A DNA stretch of 46,939 bases from Rhizobium sp. (GTDB lineage: Bacteria; Pseudomonadota; Alphaproteobacteria; Rhizobiales; Rhizobiaceae). Every line of letters starts with the position of its first letter. Position 1 is the first letter of the stretch. Both the position numbers and the translations under genes were made by a program. The stretch spans positions 1 through 46,939 of the forward strand of contig JAPZUE010000044.1 of NCBI GenBank assembly GCA_027533385.1, given 5' to 3'. Shown here in pieces: positions 44,508 through 46,939 of this stretch. The notes under the pieces were generated by a model. It worked only from the letters and a program-made list of their open reading frames with translations, did not search any database and was not told where the DNA came from.

Positions 44508-45299
44508 TCAGAGAAACCCCGTGGCAACGAGTTGATGGATCATTGTGTTCCAGCCCTCAGGACCGGATTGTTCCGAGCGCAAAATAGCCCCCTGTCTTTC
44601 CCGTTCCGTGACGGGCAGCGGGCGATGCGCGGGATTGGCGATGATGATGCCGCAGTCGGCCGCTTCGAGCATGGCGAGATCATTCGGCGCGTCACCCAGA
44701 GCAACGGTCCGGATCGTCTCGCCGGTCAGGCGCCGATAATGCGCGACAACCTCGGCCATGCGCTCGGCCTTTGACGTCTTCGGCATCAGCGTCAAGAAGC
44801 GCCCGCCCTGAACGGCGGTAAAACCCTGCGAGGACAGCAAGTCGAGGAAAGCCTCTTTCTGCGCCTCGCTCCCGGTGAAATGTCCGGGCTCCGAGAACCG
44901 CCGCTGGCGGGCAAGCGCGGCAGAAGCGACGGGCAGGCCGGTCTCGTTTGCAACGCGCTCCACATCCCAGTCGCCAAAACCCTCGAAACAGGCGTTGAGG
45001 TCTTTAGGTATTTCCCTAAGAAAGCTCCGCAAGCGACTGTAAAAACTCGGTAAATCCCTATCCCCGACGGAATCCTCGGCGTTCAGGCCGGCCAAGCCGG
45101 CGCCGTTTTCGACGATCATCGGGTGAGAAATCCCGATCGCTTCCGCAATCGGTCGCATCTCGGCTTCCGTCTTGCTGCTCGCGAGGATCACGGGAACGCC
45201 ACGTGCTGCGAGCAGCTCAAGCGCCGGCCCCGCCGCCTCGAAGGAATAGCTGTCGTGGTCGAGCAGCGTCCCGTCGAGGTCGGTGAAGACGAGCTTCAT
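44508..45299 (-). CDS. HAD-IIB phosphatase, glucosyl/mannosyl-3-phosphoglycerate phosphatase type
   Basis: 263 residues. HAD motifs: nucleophile Asp in FTDLDGTLLD (~5-14), ILASSKTEAEM (~39-49), MPKTSKAERM and ALGDAPNDLAMLEAAD (~205). The MIVENGAGL stretch is typical of the MPGP subgroup. It would dephosphorylate the product of the adjacent synthase at 43255-44469, 38 bp downstream. Its ATG overlaps the stop of rlmB by one base (TGATG), so rlmB, phosphatase and synthase form one transcription unit. Confidence 0.82.
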   Translation of the reverse strand: MKLVFTDLDGTLLDHDSYSFEAAGPALELLAARGVPVILASSKTEAEMRPIAEAIGISHPMIVENGAGLAGLNAEDSVGDRDLPSFYSRLRSFLREIPKDLNACFEGFGDWDVERVANETGLPVASAALARQRRFSEPGHFTGSEAQKEAFLDLLSSQGFTAVQGGRFLTLMPKTSKAERMAEVVAHYRRLTGETIRTVALGDAPNDLAMLEAADCGIIIANPAHRPLPVTERERQGAILRSEQSGPEGWNTMIHQLVATGFL

Positions 45300-46180
45300 C
45301 AGCCCTTGGCCGCCAGATGCTGGCGGGACGCATAAAGCGCAATCGCTGCGGCATTGGAGACGTTCAGCGACTTGATCGCGCCCGGCATGTCGAGACGGGC
45401 GAGCGCCGACACGGTCTCGCGCGTCTTCTGTCTCAGCCCCTTGCCCTCGGATCCGAGCACCAGCGCGATACGGTCGCCGGTGAGCGTCTTCTCCATCGGC
45501 GCCGGCCCTTCCGAATCGAGTCCAACCGAAAAGAAGCCGAGCTTGTGCAATTCATTGAGCGCATCGGCGAGATTCGTCACCTGGATGTAGGGGATGAGTT
45601 CCAGCGCGCCGGAGGCCGATTTCGCCAGTACGCCCGATTCCGTCGGGCTGTGCCGCTGTGTGGTGATGACCGCACCCGCATTGAATGCGACCGCCGAGCG
45701 CATGATCGCGCCGACATTATGCGGATCGGTCACCTGGTCGAGCACAAGGATCAGCGGGCTGTCCTTCAGCGCCTCCAGCCGGCGAACGGGCAGGGGGCGG
45801 GTTTCCAGCATCACGCCCTGGTGGATCGCTTCGGGTCCGAGGATCTTGTCGAGATCCTGCGGTGTCACCGTCTCGAAGGGGATGCCGAGGTTTTCCACAG
45901 ATCCGATTTCGAGCCTGGCCAACGCATTCTGCGTTGCCGAAAGCTTGATCAGCTTACGCTCGGGGTTCTCCAGAGCGGCGCGAACGGTGTGCAGCCCGTA
46001 GAGCAGAACCTGCTCGGGCGCGAGCTTCGGCGGCGTCCAGTCGGCATTGCTCTTGCGCGGCTTCTGGGGCCCTGGTGTGGGGATTTCGCCGCGTTCTCGC
46101 TTGGCGTCGCGCACCTGTCGGCGCAGCGTCGCATAATGGGTGTCACGGGCGGTTTTGTCGGTTTTCGGATCTTTTGCCAT
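45299..46180 (-). CDS. rlmB: 23S rRNA 2'-O-methyltransferase RlmB-like (SpoU family)
   Basis: 293 residues. The basic disordered N-terminus (~1-50) leads to the substrate-binding domain (LYGLHTVRAALENPERKLIK) and the SPOUT knot domain with LDQVTDPHNVGAIMRSA, ALVLGSEGKGLR and LNVSNAAAIALYASR. RlmB methylates G2251 of 23S rRNA. First gene of the unit with the HAD phosphatase and glycosyltransferase. The exact target base is inferred from the family. Confidence 0.9.
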   Translation of the reverse strand: MAKDPKTDKTARDTHYATLRRQVRDAKRERGEIPTPGPQKPRKSNADWTPPKLAPEQVLLYGLHTVRAALENPERKLIKLSATQNALARLEIGSVENLGIPFETVTPQDLDKILGPEAIHQGVMLETRPLPVRRLEALKDSPLILVLDQVTDPHNVGAIMRSAVAFNAGAVITTQRHSPTESGVLAKSASGALELIPYIQVTNLADALNELHKLGFFSVGLDSEGPAPMEKTLTGDRIALVLGSEGKGLRQKTRETVSALARLDMPGAIKSLNVSNAAAIALYASRQHLAAKG

Positions 46181-46294
46181 GCGCCCTTATAGCGGCGGGC
46201 AGGGGGCGGGCATAGACCCGCACGCAAATTCGGGGCCATACATGGCGCATGTCGGGCTCATGAAACTTTTCGGAATTTTTCGTCAAACTTCGTG

Positions 46295-46323
46295 TTGACA
46301 TGAGCCGGTTGGGCCGTCATATA
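46295..46323 (+). promoter_or_regulatory. Promoter for the tRNA-Tyr/tRNA-Gly/tuf unit
   Basis: TTGACA (46295-46300), 17-bp spacer, CATATA (46318-46323), about 75 bp upstream of tRNA-Tyr. A consensus -35 at the expected distance makes it the best promoter candidate in the gap. Confidence 0.6.
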
Positions 46324-46397
46324 CCCGCCGCAGATCAGGGGGCGACGCACTCTGGTCGGGACTAGAAAGCTTGGTCGCCAGATCCGGACGAAAGAAT

Positions 46398-46482
46398 GGA
46401 GAGATGCCCGAGTGGTTAAAGGGGACGGACTGTAAATCCGTTGGCTCAGCCTACGTTGGTTCAAATCCAACTCTCTCCACCA
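46398..46482 (+). tRNA. tRNA-Tyr (anticodon GUA)
   Basis: 85 bases with encoded CCA and a long variable arm (TTGGCTCAGCCTACGTT region). Acceptor GGAGAGA pairs with TCTCTCC; anticodon loop CTGTAAA between ACGGA and TCCGT. Confidence 0.97.
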
Positions 46483-46503
46483 TTCGTCCTCGGATCTGAA
46501 AAT

Positions 46504-46577
46504 GCGGGTATAGCTCAATGGTAGAGCAGCAGCCTTCCAAGCTGAATACACGGGTTCGATTCCCGTTACCCGCTCCA
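46504..46577 (+). tRNA. tRNA-Gly (anticodon UCC)
   Basis: 74 bases with encoded CCA. Acceptor GCGGGTA pairs with TACCCGC; anticodon loop CTTCCAA; T-arm CGGGTTCGATTCCCG. It follows tRNA-Tyr by 21 bases. Confidence 0.97.
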
Positions 46578-46687
46578 GACCGGACAATCACTAAGCCAAA
46601 GAATTCGAACGATTTTCCAGCTTCAGCTCGGCTTACGGCAGGATCTTTCCGCAGCGTGAGGTTTTGGTGCGGTAAATCGTGCTTTTC

Positions 46688-46741
46688 GGCCTCCGGAAGG
46701 CCAATCAATTAAGGCTTGCGCATTGCGCACGAAAGCCTTAA
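46688..46741 (+). promoter_or_regulatory. Structured leader between tRNA-Gly and tuf
   Basis: Two hairpins. GGCCT-CCGGA-AGGCC lies at 46688-46702. The second has an outer stem TTAAGGCTT (46709-46717) / AAGCCTTAA (46733-46741) enclosing GCGCA/TGCGC. No T-run follows, so it is not a standard terminator; it may guide tRNA processing or protect the tuf mRNA end. Confidence 0.5.
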
Positions 46742-46800
46742 ACGGCGGGACCAAACCGGTTCGCCGGGGCAACCCCGTTTCGTTCACAGGAAGCATTCAA

Positions 46801-46939
46801 ATGGCAAAGAGTAAGTTTGAGCGCAACAAGCCGCACGTCAACATCGGCACGATCGGCCACGTCGACCACGGCAAGACGTCTCTGACGGCAGCGATCACCA
46901 AGTATTTCGGTGAGTTCAAGGCCTACGACCAGATCGACG
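46801..46939 (+). CDS. tuf: Elongation factor Tu, N-terminal part (runs off window)
   Basis: ATG 46801 with AGGAAG upstream; the first 46 residues are visible. [20 protein letters not shown] is followed by VDHGKT, the P-loop of the GTPase. It delivers aminoacyl-tRNA to the ribosome. The tRNA-Tyr, tRNA-Gly, tuf order resembles the tyrU-glyT-thrT-tufB operon of E. coli, with tRNA processing and tuf mRNA probably linked. Confidence 0.96.

Overview
This window comes from an alphaproteobacterial chromosome, most likely Rhizobiaceae (Rhizobium/Agrobacterium/Ensifer group). The clues are the gene neighbourhoods (rne-amiC-PBP1a-prfB; NDUFA12-DUF2155 beside aat-accC-accB-aroQ-dsbA; pyrB-pyrC'-plsY-dprA), an RNase E whose S1 domain is split by an acidic insert, and RIME-like intergenic palindromic repeats. 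The assignment rests on reading translated proteins; no database search was possible.

1-4500: the right end of an integrated element (prophage or genomic island). It carries a large serine recombinase, a BRO-N antirepressor-type gene, a divergent orphan gene, two overlapping unknown genes that run off the left edge, and about 1.26 kb of non-coding DNA full of direct and inverted repeats. The element is inserted inside dprA and cuts it after codon ~184. 4501-7944: remainder of the leftward pyrB - pseudo-dihydroorotase - plsY - dprA operon.

8165-13045: core genes for an AidB-like acyl-CoA dehydrogenase, an AEC transporter, two small membrane proteins, RuvX, a PhnA-domain protein and a UPF0173 hydrolase. 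13112-18991: the GatCAB amidotransferase genes, with gatCA separated from gatB by two related GNAT genes, a decayed BrnT/BrnA toxin-antitoxin locus, a YjhX/TopAI-like gene and a DUF1294 gene carrying a 7-bp tandem duplication. 18997-21905: GNATs, a secreted Cys-rich protein, NDUFA12 and DUF2155.

21906-25870: an accessory patch between DUF2155 and aat. It holds two RIME-like repeats, small orphan genes, a frameshifted DUF1349 gene (C7 tract), a MerR regulator fused to a DUF3471-like domain, and an abortive-infection (Abi_C) gene. 25871-31725: aat, accC, accB, aroQ, a DsbA-family oxidoreductase, an aminotransferase and a GNAT. 31793-41901: rne divergent from amiC-PBP1a-prfB (with a +1 programmed frameshift), then nadK and a periplasmic protein. 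42096-46939: tRNA-Thr, an MliC-domain protein, a glucosylglycerate-type synthase/phosphatase pair coupled to rlmB, tRNA-Tyr, tRNA-Gly and the start of tuf.

The best candidates for something new are the dprA-targeting serine-recombinase element with its repeat-rich non-coding core, the MerR-DUF3471 fusion with its 19-bp-spacer promoter, and the two gene-decay events (brnT nonsense, DUF1349 C-tract shift).
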